A stretch of DNA of 64,000 nucleotides from Silurus meridionalis (taxonomy: Eukaryota; Chordata; Actinopteri; Siluriformes; Siluridae): the NCBI RefSeq assembly GCF_014805685.1, contig NC_060893.1, forward strand, positions 12,211,773 to 12,275,772, read 5' to 3'. The notes under the pieces were generated by a model. That model saw only the letters and a program-made list of their open reading frames with translations. It made no database searches and was not told where the DNA came from. A program made the translations under genes and the position numbers. Positions 10,961 through 23,400 of the stretch are shown piece by piece; the stretch's first letter is position 1; each line of letters begins with the position of its first letter.

Positions 10961-13900
10961 TGCGGCTCTCTGGGACTTCGCCGATGATGGCAGTCGTTTG
11001 TGTGAGTGACAGAGCATCACTCACTGGCAGCCCAGAAGACGACTCCCAGGCACAGAGTCCCGTCTTACACTGTCATAATTTTCTTTCCTATTTAGATGTT
11101 TGCGTTGTCTTCACTGCACTTCTAAGTCATTATGGATCAGAGGGCTCTCAGGCTGTTGCTAGAAACAGCCGTGCTGCGTGGAAGCATTCCTATCACAGGC
11201 TGTCACAACTTTGACACACTTTTAGAAAAAGCTCTGCGTTTGTGCCTCAAAATGATGCATATGTTGTCTGTGTGATAATAACAACATTATAGATGTGTAA
11301 TAGACATTGGTTGCTTTTTATAATTTATTTCATTCACACTTTTCCTCAAGCTATAAACTCAAAACACTCCACATAAGACTGACAGCTAGAATGAACTGCG
11401 TTTGATCAGGAGTTTTCTATTAGAGATCATGCTCATATTTTTCCGCTCTTAACGTATGACATTGGTCCTGTCCACCTGCAGTAGACCAAATGTCCTTTCA
11501 TTAAATATTCATACAGATGATGCCTGTAATGATTTTCTGTCACCTTGTGTCTGTGCAACTTATAGTTTCACTCCATTTTCTTCTATGTCACATGCTATTG
11601 AAGTCAGTTAGCATGAAACTGGAATGGCTTTTAGCTCTGTACTTGCAGAAGTTTAAAATCAATGCTGTCACATATGGAGTGTAAGATGCAGTCAGTATGC
11701 AAACAGGGCCTTTCTTTGTCTGGCCATGCCTCTATATACAGTACTGCTTGGTTTTTTTTACTCTACAATATCACATTGAATAAACAGAACTCAAAGGAAA
11801 TGCTAACATGCTTATTTATAGCTTAGCTTTATGTATTAATCTTTTTGCTGTTGGTCAAGTTGCTCAGTGTCATGGCCTGCATTTTTAATGAGCATTTTGT
11901 CACACCTCTTTGTTTCATGCCATTTATATAGACTATATATATATATAACTATATATATGAACACAGGCAACCTCACATGTAGAAGATTTTCATATTCTTC
12001 TAAGTCTGCAATGGACTCATGTTGTGTATAATGTATTTTTGACATATCCTCTTATCTCCAAAGTCATGTATAATTCTTTATCATCAATAGACAACTTAGA
12101 TCTAGAAGACATTAATACTGTAAACGATTTGCATGTCCTCTGTTTGATCCAAATACACCTGTTTAGCTTCACCAACCAGTGCTGCCTCAGGGAGGATAGT
12201 CTCTTCTCGGTTTTGACATCTTTGTTTCATCATAATCTCTCAAGACATTTTTCCCTGTCACAGAGGCTCATTACTGTGCAATCCTTTCAGAGATGGCCCT
12301 TAGTCATCAAGATTCAACATAAAGTGCTCAGATGTTAGAGCACATGGAATGACAATAAATAGATTAATTTCTAATTCATAAAACAATGCATATAATACTG
12401 ATGAATCTGCATTAGTGCCATAAAACAGGTCCCACCTTTTTTTTTTAAATAAGTCACTTATTTCTTATGACATATGATTAATCCCAGTGTACTCTCTATG
12501 TGCACTCTGATGACATTAAACTCACAGCTATGACTAGTTTTTTTTTTAAATCCCTTAATAAGCAAACGGCTTATTTTACTGCTCAATTTACATGATCAGT
12601 GTGACTTTGACCACACAAAAGAACCATATATGATTGTTGCATAATAAGCTTTTGGTGGGATTTACATATGCTTGTATCATGATCTGTTTTGCCAGTACAC
12701 TTTTGAATGAGGTCTAATGTGGATATAGTGTGTAATGTAAACGTAAGCAGTTTTTTAGATTTAAATACTACAGAATAATATAGGACATTTATTGCACCTC
12801 ATAATCTTATAAATCTACATTTATATTTTTTGTCTGTTGTGTAGTAACAGCCAGGTTGGAAAAGGGCTAAACTGTGATTAATGTTTCTTTCTTTTTTTTT
12901 TTTTCTCGTCTCACTATTTTTACTTCACAGAACACGTTTTTTATTTATTGTATAGTGTTATGTGTGTATGTTAGGAAATCAAACTCAGTATTACCTGTAA
13001 AATAATACACTAACTTTATATGCAGTATATAAAATGAAATTGTAAATGATTGTGTGATGGCTTGCAGGGCGGAGGGAGGAGGGGAGATGATGTGTCTGTT
13101 ATAAGTGCTACACAAATAAAAGAAAATCGATTAGAAATTTTCCTACTGAAAAGATTTGATTAAACTTTAGCCATTACTTCAGCGCCTGCAGTTTTATTTC
13201 ACTAAGTGCAACTTATCAGTTCCACTTCTGCCACATTAGTGGGTGTTGACCTCATGACTGGGCTCATTAAACACTGTTTATGTAGCCAGCAGCCTCTGGG
13301 CACGCTTATTCTTATGCATTTGACAAATGGACAAATGTTGTTGTCCATCAGCTTTGACACCTCTGGTGTGTGTGTTTTATTGGCAATACAAGGATCTAGA
13401 GTTCTTTATAGCTTTGTAACAACATAACACATTAATCTCATGGTTTTAAAAGATGTCTAGAGTTTTTTGGAAATAAATATTAGATATTCTCAGATATTTT
13501 ATATTTTACACAAAAATATATTTATTTTGTTTTACACTTTTTTGTTTTAAATCTAACCATTTTATACTTTTTTAAAGATACACAATAATTCCTTTTTCAT
13601 TATATGGATGTACAGCATCTGTTTTTATTTGTTTGTTTTTTTACTCTCTAATGTATGGTGATGGTTTTAATGCTATGCTGAATTTCAGTTCAGTTTCTGT
13701 AGAGAATCTAAATATTTGGTAAAGCGTAAAGCCCCATAATTCATTCTATATAAATTATGTGCATTTCGCATAATATAAGGCTAATACTGTACTATACCGA
13801 TTTCTTTTTTATGTTCATACAAAGTTTTCTGCTAGGAGACTATATTTGATATTTAAGAGTCTTGAGTGTCACTCCTTCGAACAGTCATGCTTTCGTTCTG

Positions 13901-16814
13901 CTTATTCCAGTGTCCCTTTATGTGATACAAGGCTGAAGGAGCAAAAATGCACATCAATTTTTATTTTGTCTTTCTTTTTCAAATGCAGTGCAACCAAATG
14001 CATTTGCACTTTTCAGTAATAATAGTCATAAATATGAATGTGACCAGAGATGCCCATGCCTCTGTGACGTTCTTTTGATTCTCCCTCAGAGATGCTTTTT
14101 ATACAATAGAATTTTAGCACATTTATTACCGTCTGTCGAGTTTGTTGAAACAGTCTGATTCATAACCACTGATGTACTCTGATGCCACTGGAGGATGTGA
14201 AAGAGGCATCTGAAAGGAATCTATTTGGCATCTCCGCTCTTTTGTCTGCCATTCTCTTGGAAAAAGGGCCTGGAGCTTTTGTATCCACCTTTCTTATTCT
14301 CCACCTCCAGTTTTCTCTTCTCAATGCCCCTTTGCTTTGTCAGGGGAATCATTACTGCTTTAGTGAATATTTCATACACTTCAATACCTCTCCTCTTATT
14401 CACCTGACAAATACGGCCTCTCATCCACCCACGAGCGCAGCAAATAAATAAAACACATCCTACTGAGAAACCTGGACAGCCCATTGTGTTTGTCTGTAAC
14501 TTCTTCTTTTTCTCAAGCACTGGTCCTGCACAGTTGCAGCTGGAATGGTAGATTCTTTATGTTACCATGGGCCATAACAGCATGGCCTTTCATATAATAA
14601 GAGCTTTAATGAAATATTCTCTTTCTCGAACTCAGCACGATGTCCATTTGATAAAATGTTTTGAAAGTTGTGTATTTTCTTTTGAAACTGACCATCACTC
14701 ATGTTTTGTGTTCCTGCATCCCTGCCAGGCTTCAGGGAAAGGAAGGAGCAAGAAAAAGCTTCTGAAGAAAGTTCCATCTTTAAGAATAAAAATTTATATG
14801 GAGACATCATAGCACTTTTGCTCAACCTAAACTTAAGTGTGCCGAACTGAAATCCTGACTCCAACACTAGTTCAGACTTTTCGCTTTTCTGTGATTGTAA
14901 TTGCATTACACCATCTTATCAAACCAGCTCCCAGAAGAAGCAATGGTATTGAGACATTTCCAAGTGAATATAAATAATGTTTAGATTCGCTAAAGCTGGC
15001 AGCATGTTAGAACTAGTTTATTCACTTGGTGAAACAAGCTCATATTTAATTTAAACTGAATTCCTCAGCGTCCTCTGGCTATACAATATTTTTTTTTCCC
15101 AGGTATATGGCAAGAGAAAGGATAGCCTAAGGGTTGTATACTACTTTCAAAGCCTTTTGAGATTTCCCCTGTCCTCTTGTTGCTATCTTTTTTTGCTTTC
15201 CTTCATGACCAAACCTTTTGTTAGCTTGCCCTTGGTCTCAGACCGCCCTTGGTCTTACATGTGTAGCTGTAATTATGAATGAGGCGAATAAGTTTTACAA
15301 ACCATCCACTCTTTTTCTGTCCCCTCTGCTGTCAAATAAAAGACAGATGTATATTAAAGTATTGATTTGCAACAGAAATGTGATTTATCTGTCACTGAAC
15401 TACAGTCAATGTAAAATGTTCTGGACATCCCTTTATAAACAAAAAGCTCTCCAGACCAGGGTTGAAGGGTCTTAGATTCCTATCTAGTCATGTTTAACTC
15501 TCTTATTGATTTTACTGTATGTCTCAAGCCAAATTATGTGAAAACCCTTGTACAAGCTCAAATTAAGTAATGCATGTCTGTGCTACAGCTGTCCTCCTGC
15601 CCACCTTGTTGGTTTTTCATTAGAGTGTGTGTGTCAGACCCAACACAAGGGCCAGGCATGTTCCTCCAGCTAGCAGGCCACACCTCATCCTCTGTCCAAA
15701 AGACAAGTCACATACTGGGACACAAATGATCTAGTGGCTTGGTTAGTCTGGTGCTATTTTAGTGGGACCATGTGAAGGGTGTTGGACAGCTGCAGTGGTT
15801 GTGCACACATGTGTTTGAGAGCTTGCTGTGACAGGGTGTCAGGAAGAGAAAGAGAGTGAGAAAGAAATGGTATGCACTTAAAAGAAAAACAGCTCCAGGT
15901 AGAGCTTGTTCCTTTGGATCACAATCCTGCCAAAGAATGAATTTAAAGAACCAGTAAGCTATTAAGGCTGAAGTAACACCTTCAGACAGCAGAAAGATTC
16001 AAGGGCTTTATTCTTAAATGCACCTTTCTTTAGACAATGAAATTCTCAGTTTGCTTATTCTCATGTAAGTTAAGAAAATATGAATTAAAGAAAAAAGACC
16101 AATATTAAAATGTTTGCTAAATGTTTTACAGAAATTGTACAGCGACTCTTAAAAAATGTAATTTCTCAAAAATTTTCATCGTTAAAGCAACAGTTACTTT
16201 TACTATACATGAATGAGAGTAATCAATTTTAAACCCATTAATTAGATTGGATGTGGATTTTACCTCAACATTCCATTCTCTGTTTGTTTATCTCTGTTTC
16301 TAAAAAATATCATCTACTCACTTGCGTAAAATGTTTAACAAAGATCATAATCTTCCAACTGTGTATTTCTACCAACTCATGAATCCATCCTGAACATGAA
16401 GTGAGGAGGACTCTTGGGAATTCTTGGAGGTTGACATTTTAATACAGGTAATTACATCCCAATCTTCCTGTGTATCCACCTGTAAAATTATATTAGCTAT
16501 GCGATTTCCCATGGTCATAAGGGGTGAAGCTCTATGAGAGAGTCCTATTTTCAGTGTTTGATTGTTTAATTGTATGGTGATCTAAGGTCTTACACATTTC
16601 TCAAGGTCATGGGAGTTTCCAGTGTGGGTGCTATGAATATTGCAATGAAACGAGGTGGGAAGTCTGGGATATTTGTCTTGCTCTAGGTGGATTTTTATGC
16701 TTTCAGCTGAGATGAGTAAAAATATAATTTCTAGAGTCTGTAGTTAAAAAAATGTCTGACAGTAAATCTCATAGATGTGCCACACATTATTGGGATTGCT
16801 ATCACTTATCAGTG

Positions 16815-16831
16815 CGTGTGTGTGTGTGTGT

Positions 16832-16886
<55 letters not shown>
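16815..16886. repeat. (TG)n microsatellite
   Basis: A TG run with one GGG interruption near 16832. Confidence 0.97.
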
Positions 16887-16887
<1 letters not shown>

Positions 16888-16889
16888 AT

Positions 16890-18482
16890 ATTTTAAGTGG
16901 TGATTTTTCATACATAAAAGCCCCAAATACAAATAATGCGGCACATGAAATATAGGCCAGAACAAAGAAGAACAGGGACAGCTGTGAAGCTGAAATAAAG
17001 ATTCATACTGCGTTACTCATTGACTTCAGCTCACAGCTTGGCCAGCAGCCACCATGCTGAAACTGGCACCACTATGTTAGATGACTGCCAGCACATTTTC
17101 TCAAGTGACGAAGAAACTGTGTCTTATTAGTTCACACACTGTGTCTAAATTCTGGGCCTTTATAATGAATAATGTGCAGCCTTGCAAACAATATGAGAAG
17201 TTGTTTTCCCATCTCCTCTTAGTTAACTGACTAATTGTCAGGTTAGCATTTACTTACTTTGAACATTCAACACTAGCCGAGTTCAATATCAGCTGCTATT
17301 TCAGTGTGCTACCAGGAAATGTCCTTAAGCCCTCCTTCACTCCCATCTGTAATAGCTGTGTTCCTCATAAGCCAGCACCTTGCATCAGCCAAATTGTGAG
17401 TACATGTAGAACAGGCCAGTGTAAATGTCAAGTGGAATAAGAACTCTCTGGCCTCTAAGGCTTTCGCCTTTACCCTTGACAAAGCGGAACTATTACCATA
17501 ATTGTCCTGTAACTTTTCCTGAAAGGGCTTGTGGGAGTAGAGAGAGGAATTTTCGAGCTGGTGATGGGTGAATGGTGCAGGCCCCCTGTCTGCCCTCCTG
17601 TTCCTGCATCCAGACGATTCCCTATTGTGTTACATTGAATGCAGTCTCCTTTAGAAAGCTCACTCATAAACGGCCATGAAATCTGGGCCTCCTCCCTCTC
17701 TATACAGCCTGTCCACCCGAGTGACACGTCCACTGCCTTTTTGTCCTCTGCTTTTCTCACCCAACCAAAAGCTCTAAAAGCACAATGACTTCAACGTTTG
17801 ACATCTTTTATGTTGTTTAGCATGTTTCTAATAAGAAAACTTTATTTTATCAATAAAGAGTCAATTTGTTTATTAATATTTGTGGGTAATATGTTGTCAG
17901 ATATGCTAATTTGTGGGGTTTGATGTGACAGTATAATTGTATTAGAAAAAATAACTCAATAAAGTTTAATGGGAAAAGGGAAAAGTTATTTTCTTTCTTT
18001 TAACCCGGAAAATTTGCTTATATTTAATGTACTCACTTCACTATGTGGGGAAATCTAGCGAACACTGTGGACTTCCTGTAGAGGGAGCTCTAATGTAAAG
18101 TACCCCAACTGTTCCCACAGCAAACATCTTCCTCTTGATCCTTGCGAGAGCCTTTTAATAATGACTTTATGAACTCTAGCGTCTTATAAAGGCTTCATCC
18201 GCTTAACATTATTAAATATAATTTCTGAAACTTTTAAAATTCAAGACCAGTGCAGATTAAATGGATGAATTTGTATAAAGTTGTTGTTTTTTCCCAAATA
18301 TTGCAGTTTGCAGAAATTTAAAATGCAAAAGATATTTATACGTAAGGACCTAACTTTCACTTTTTTTTTCCTTTTCCAAAAAAACAGTCAACTGTGTGAT
18401 TTAGACACTAAAATAGTTACTTTATGCTCAACTTCTGTATCCTACATTCTACTAATACTTTAAATTGTTACTGTTATTGTTA

Positions 18483-18563
<81 letters not shown>

Positions 18564-19480
18564 ATGTTTTTACCGAACGCCATTAAATCACAAATATAAC
18601 ATGTTTTCATTTTAATATCTTTTAAAAAATAGTTTTGTACAATAGTTTACGTAGGTCAACTTAATTTCTCATTTACAAAACAATTAACATAAAGGGAAAT
18701 TCATTGTGTAATGTACACAAATTCTAAAAGACCCGAGTTTAATTTTTGATTTACAAAATATGAATTTATCACGTGGTGAATAATAGATGCGAGAAAAGTT
18801 TTCAATATTGGCCGAGGTGTTGCACTGTTTTGTTTGTTTGGTTGTTTGTTTTTGTTTTTTTAAACTAATACAAAACAAAAGTTTTTTACATAATTAAAAA
18901 ATAAAAGCATTCAGAAAAAAAAAAACAGCAAAATTAATGTCAAATTAATATCAAAATACTGAAAAAGAAATCGTAATCATTTAGACAATTTGTGTGGGAA
19001 AAAAAATGTGGCTCAGAAAAAAATAATAGGATTTTTGAAATAATATTTCGTTTGAGACTATTTGTTTAAAACAGGATATGCATCTCATCAGTGTTTCAAA
19101 GGCACCATTCTATTTTTTCCCATGTCAGAATGTGAATTCTTGTGAATTTTCATGTGAATATCAACCCCCTCAGAATGCCACTAATTTGCTGTAGTGTGTT
19201 TGTCCCTCAAACATTTTCATTCTGTTAAATAAACACAGCGAAAAGGTGGATAAGTTAGCAATATAAACATTTACTCTATTATACTCTCATATGAAGGGAA
19301 GTGCTAGGCAACATCCTTAGCTATGTTACAAATTCAAACCTCATTTATGTAAAAAAAAATCAATAGACACTTTCTCTTATTTTGTCCAACAACAACAAAA
19401 AAAAAAATCAGTGTTTTTGACGCGGAAATGAAGTATTGCATTGATCCATGCGGAGAATGTAAAATAGAAAAAAACACGAC
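16890..19480. other. non-coding, AT-rich immediate 3' flank of irx
   Basis: No gene seen. 18.6-19.5 kb is poly-A/T-rich and probably holds the irx 3' UTR or intergenic sequence. Confidence 0.6.
18473..18562. repeat. (ATT)n/(GTT)n trinucleotide microsatellite
   Basis: Mixed TTATTG units at the left, pure ATT in the middle, then pure GTT. It lies about 0.9 kb beyond the 3' end of the irx coding region. Confidence 0.97.
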
Positions 19481-19488
19481 GAAAAATA

Positions 19489-19494
19489 TTTATT
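19489..19494 (-). terminator. possible polyadenylation signal for the irx gene
   Basis: An AATAAA hexamer on the minus strand lies about 35 bp after the stop codon. Use of this site would give a very short 3' UTR. The AT-rich downstream sequence could hold other signals, so this is only the nearest candidate. Confidence 0.35.
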
Positions 19495-19526
19495 TCACTG
19501 TCCATTATAGTCTATAACGAAGATGC

Positions 19527-21172
19527 TCATGAGGAGTGAGTCCTGGCGTCTGCGTGCTTGTTAATCATAACGTTGTTGTTCGGCTGTTTAAGTCCAAAGT
19601 AATGGTGTGTTAATGCGAGCTGCTGAGCAGAAATGGCCATTTTGGTCCAGTTGTGCAGGTTCCCCGCAGAGCTCTGCACAGCAGTCCTGCTCATTACTGC
19701 AGACTTTCTCGGATGATCTGGCGTCGTTGCTGTTTCAGCCAAAGACCAAATTTTGGGCTTTTGTGGTGGGTTTAGATTCCTCAAAGGCTCTACTATGGGG
19801 CTTTTCCTGCCCTCATCCCTCTGTCCCTCAACGCAGATGTCTCTGTCTTTCATCCCGCTGCTTTTTACGAAACTTTTCTCCTGTCCCTGTGTGTCCTCAA
19901 ACCCATCTGACGCGTCTGAGTCACTCCTGTCCGTTTCCGTGATTTTTGATTCCGATCTCAGCTCATCCCGACAGTCGGAGTCGTCCTTGGTTTCGATGTT
20001 CTCCGTGTCGATGTTCTCCAGGTCGATCTCCTCGTCGTCGTCCTCATCCCGTTTGTCCTCCTCCTCGCCCTCGTTGTCGCTCGCGTAAACGTTTCCCTCC
20101 TCGTCCGGTTGTGTTTTTGTCACCCAGGTCATCTTGTTCTCCTTCTTCAGTCTCCGGCGCGCGTTGGCGAACCAGGTGGACACTTGAGTGAGGGTCATTT
20201 TGGTGATGATGGCCAGCATGATCTTCTCGCCCTTGGTAGGATACGGGTTCTTCCTATGCTCGCTCAACCAGGCTTTCAGAGTACTTGTGCTTTCACGGGT
20301 GGCGTTTTTCGGGCGAGACGCGTCTCCATATTGATACTGGCTGTACGGGAAGAAAGCTGGATGCGCAGCAGGAAAGCCTGGGTGCTGCATCCCGGGACTG
20401 TCTTTCAGCTCGTATGGACTGGCCTGGACACACACACACAGGTACACACACACGAGAGACACGTTTAGAAAATGGACCACATTCTCACATTTCTTACACA
20501 CCAAATTCCTCAAGTTTGATTAAAACCAGTGAAGGATATATGGAATATATATGGAATATGGAAGGAATTGCAATGCTTCCTGTAACTGTTTTCCAAATAT
20601 TCTTAAAAAACAATACTAAAGTAAAAACTCTTTTTTTTTAAGCGAATAATGTCGAATTATTTTACAATAACACACCCTTGTTGTTGTTGTTATCATGCTA
20701 TGATTATGGCATGGTATTGACACCGCTGTAAAGTGTTTGTGTTTTCTGTACACGCGTTAAGTATATTTACTCTGCGTATTTTGATCATGTAAAAAATCAT
20801 TTTTTCTTTATCTTTTTACGATGCAGTTTCTGTTTATTCAGTCTTAGTTTAATAATTAAACTTTGACCTTTTTTTTTTCTTTTCTTCAAATAACGCATTA
20901 GAGGTGAACCAGTCCTCAGCAATGTTGATCGGAAACCGCGTTAACGAGCATAAATAACTCACCAGGTGGTTGAGCACGGACACGTCGCTGGAGTAGGGCA
21001 GAAAGGCGCTGTAGGTCTGGCTGGCGCTGAATGGAGATCCGTACATAGAGAGGGAGTTGGAGATGCTGCTGGTGGGACTGAGCTCTGCACCCACACGGCC
21101 CGCCAGCATTCCAGCCCGATCAGTGGGATACAGCGCTCTCACATACTTATAGCCGAGCTGCGGGAGAGCCAT
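19527..21172 (-). CDS. irx7: Iroquois-class TALE homeobox transcription factor, two coding exons
   Basis: DNA-binding developmental regulator, expected to act in the nucleus. Exon 1 (20963-21172) encodes 70 aa starting [16 protein letters not shown] and ends at a consensus GTGAGT donor; exon 2 (19527-20423) follows a CAG acceptor in phase 0 and encodes 298 aa, giving 368 aa. The start is chosen because Irx1/Irx3 proteins begin with a similar M-x-x-PQLGY motif and the ATG has A at -3 and G at +4; the frame is open upstream to 21289. The homeodomain is about residues 106-168 (20130-20318): three-residue-extended TALE type, recognition helix [15 protein letters not shown]. An acidic tract (about 177-220) with [12 protein letters not shown] follows, then the Irx-specific [12 protein letters not shown] motif (about 292-303). 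Family members are usually 450-550 aa, so the C-terminus is short. YELKDSPG and [12 protein letters not shown] place it with Irx1/Irx3. The irx7 name is my best guess; a divergent irx3 paralogue is the alternative. The Irx family call is very secure. Confidence 0.95.
20424..20962 (-). other. intron 1 of the irx gene
   Basis: This 539-bp intron has GT (GTGAGT) at its 5' end and CAG at its 3' end on the minus strand and falls between complete codons. The acceptor follows a TG/CA-rich run (about 20428-20453) rather than a pure pyrimidine tract. Both exon sides give family-typical protein (VLNHL / [11 protein letters not shown]), which supports the junction. Confidence 0.9.
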
Positions 21173-21415
21173 GGTGCTACAGTCGAGGTCCCAGCACCTG
21201 AACACAAGCGCACTGTCCCCTCTGACACCGCTGATCCACGTGAAAGCGCGCAATGAAAAGTGTTCAGCCGATGAGCGCCCCTCTCTCACTCGCTTATTGA
21301 TCCGGGTGGACTGAGGTCAGGTCCTCCCAGATTGCTTCTGATTGCTCCGAGCCCTTGGTGTGATTGACATTTCTAGTCTCTCGGTAGCCCCTCCCATTTC
21401 TTGAACACACCACTC

Positions 21416-21418
<3 letters not shown>
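21173..21418 (-). promoter_or_regulatory. irx 5' UTR and proximal promoter region
   Basis: This is a comparatively GC-rich stretch upstream of the ATG. It holds an AT-rich CAATAAG word (about 21294-21300, minus strand) that could act as a weak TATA-like element, a C-rich CCCCTCCC block (about 21389-21396 on the plus strand), and TGATTGACA at 21361-21369, a PBX/MEIS-type word. No transcription start is visible, so the UTR/promoter boundary is unknown. Confidence 0.4.

Positions 21419-21482
<64 letters not shown>
21419..21482. repeat. (TC)n(AC)n microsatellite next to the irx promoter
   Basis: TC repeats to 21462, then AC to 21482. The repeat lies about 250 bp upstream of the irx start codon. 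Confidence 0.97.
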
Positions 21483-21484
<2 letters not shown>

Positions 21485-21780
21485 CTCGTCGCCGTGACTA
21501 TTAGGCAATATCCTATTATCTCATAATCATATCAAAATAATATTTAGCCCACAAACGAATCGAATAAACACAATTTTCTACATTGCAGCTGTTTGATTGA
21601 AAAAGCGCTGCTTTAGAATATAACAGTAATTATAAATACGCAAAAAGCGCATAGAGGGGGGAGAATGTTAAAACCATATCATTTGGAGTTATCTACATAA
21701 ATCATGTGCATTTGAAATGTTGACGTTTTTTGTAAGCAGCAATATTTACGAGAATAACTAACACTGAACAACAACAACAA

Positions 21781-21833
<53 letters not shown>

Positions 21834-21840
21834 TATTATT
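21781..21840. repeat. (ATT)n microsatellite
   Basis: A nearly pure ATT run. Confidence 0.95.
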
Positions 21841-23159
21841 ATTAATTATTAATTAAAAAAATGTTAAAACTTTATATAAGTCAGGGATTTGACTCTCACA
21901 CAACATAAAAAAAAAAACGTACAAAAATTATATTTATCAAAGGAATTATTTATTAGCCGACGCTGGTTAAAATGAAGTAATTAACGAAATGTAAAGTGGT
22001 ATTTCTATATATCGCAATATCGCAAAATAACACGCAATTATCAGATTAGTTCAGATATTTATTCTATTATTATTAGGCAACATCAGTCTAATCTCAACCC
22101 TAAAAAAAAAAATTAACCTTCATTTGATGAAATGTTAAAGAATTAGTGGCAGAAAGCTGAGGTGAGTTTTTCTAAGAGATGCGCCGGAAGAGCGGCTCTA
22201 ACTTAATTCACTGAATTTTTATTTCAACGCAGTCATCAAATACTCAAATCAGACCAATCTCACCCAACCCCCTTAAACACACATTAGTAGACTATACCTA
22301 GCTAAAAAAAAAACTTGAGAAATACATATTCTCACTAAATAATCAATTCATATGTTGGATATAGTTGAACCCTTTATAAATATTTCCCTTAAAGTAAAAT
22401 GTTGTTATAATATTCTTAAATACTTTAATAAATAAAATGCAAAAAACAAACAAAAATTGTTAAACTGTTCAATAATATCTAAGCTAAAACAGTTTTTCCA
22501 TATATATTTTTCCATGCAACTCAATTTAAAACACAGATTAGTTTCATAAGGTAGTTATTGAACTAGCTACAAGATGCTCATTAAGTTAATAACATGATCA
22601 ATGATGAAACCGGGACTGAACAAGAGATTCAGACCTTCTACATCAGCATTTATAGTTTCCAGAAAAAGGATTAGTTTAGAGTGCGATCATCTGGATTTTC
22701 TAAAAAAATAAAAAATAAACTTCCAAGACTGCTACAGTCATGTAAACTAATTTTATCTTTAAAGAGCAGAGAAAATGATTGTTTAAATATCAGCTGTATT
22801 CTTCATAAGTTTTTAATAATAAATTACAATTTATTTGGACTATACTAGCTAGTGAGTCATGGTGATGGACAACTAGGTAGAAGAGTCCATACTGATAATT
22901 GAGTTATGTTTATTTGTTTTATTAAGTTACAGATTGCAGGTTTGGTATGCAATATATAAATGATAAATACTTGGGTTATAGGTCTCGTTCATACTGTCAC
23001 AGTAACATATCATTTTCCTTGGCGAGCATAAAACCAGGGACTAATCCCATATAAGAGACAGACCGTTTTCCACAGTGGTTTTGGTTTTTAGCCACTGTAG
23101 GTGTTGTAAGGTATAGTGAAATTGGTGAAAGCAGGACAAGGCTCTGGGCCTTTCTTTAT

Positions 23160-23400
23160 TAACCTGACTCAAATACACTATACAATCCTCCATGGCTTTA
23201 GAGATTCAGCTTTCTACCAAGACCTCATCAATCCTATCTCTCGCCAGCATTGATCGAGCCTCTCTGGACCTGCACAGGCCGATGAGCCTAAATAAGCACT
23301 CCATTACCGGAGGGCTTCTGACTGCAGAGTTGTTATGCCAAGATTAGTGGCAGCCAATCTGACCTGTCAACATTGATTTGCACGCTGAAATCACTTGAAG
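23160..23400. promoter_or_regulatory. candidate conserved non-coding element
   Basis: About 2 kb upstream of the irx start. Non-repetitive, with CTCCATTACCGGAGG, GCAGCCAATCTGACCTGTCA (CCAAT and TGACCTGTCA words) and ATTGATTTGCACG. Confidence 0.4.

Larger units (their letters stand above)
6540..16810. other. non-coding flank 3' of the irx gene
   Basis: No supported gene in 10 kb. The four islands at about 8.9-11.0 kb listed separately are the only parts that stand out; the rest is AT-rich with a short (TA) run near 11.94 kb. Confidence 0.65.

Noticed and set aside
14182..14906. Overlapping open frames of 80-114 aa on both strands
   Set aside because: No homology pattern, both strands equally open, no splice signals in phase.
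19607..20468. Several plus-strand open frames over the irx exon 2
   Set aside because: They are antisense shadows of the homeobox exon; Ser/Arg-rich translations come from reading the acidic tract backwards.
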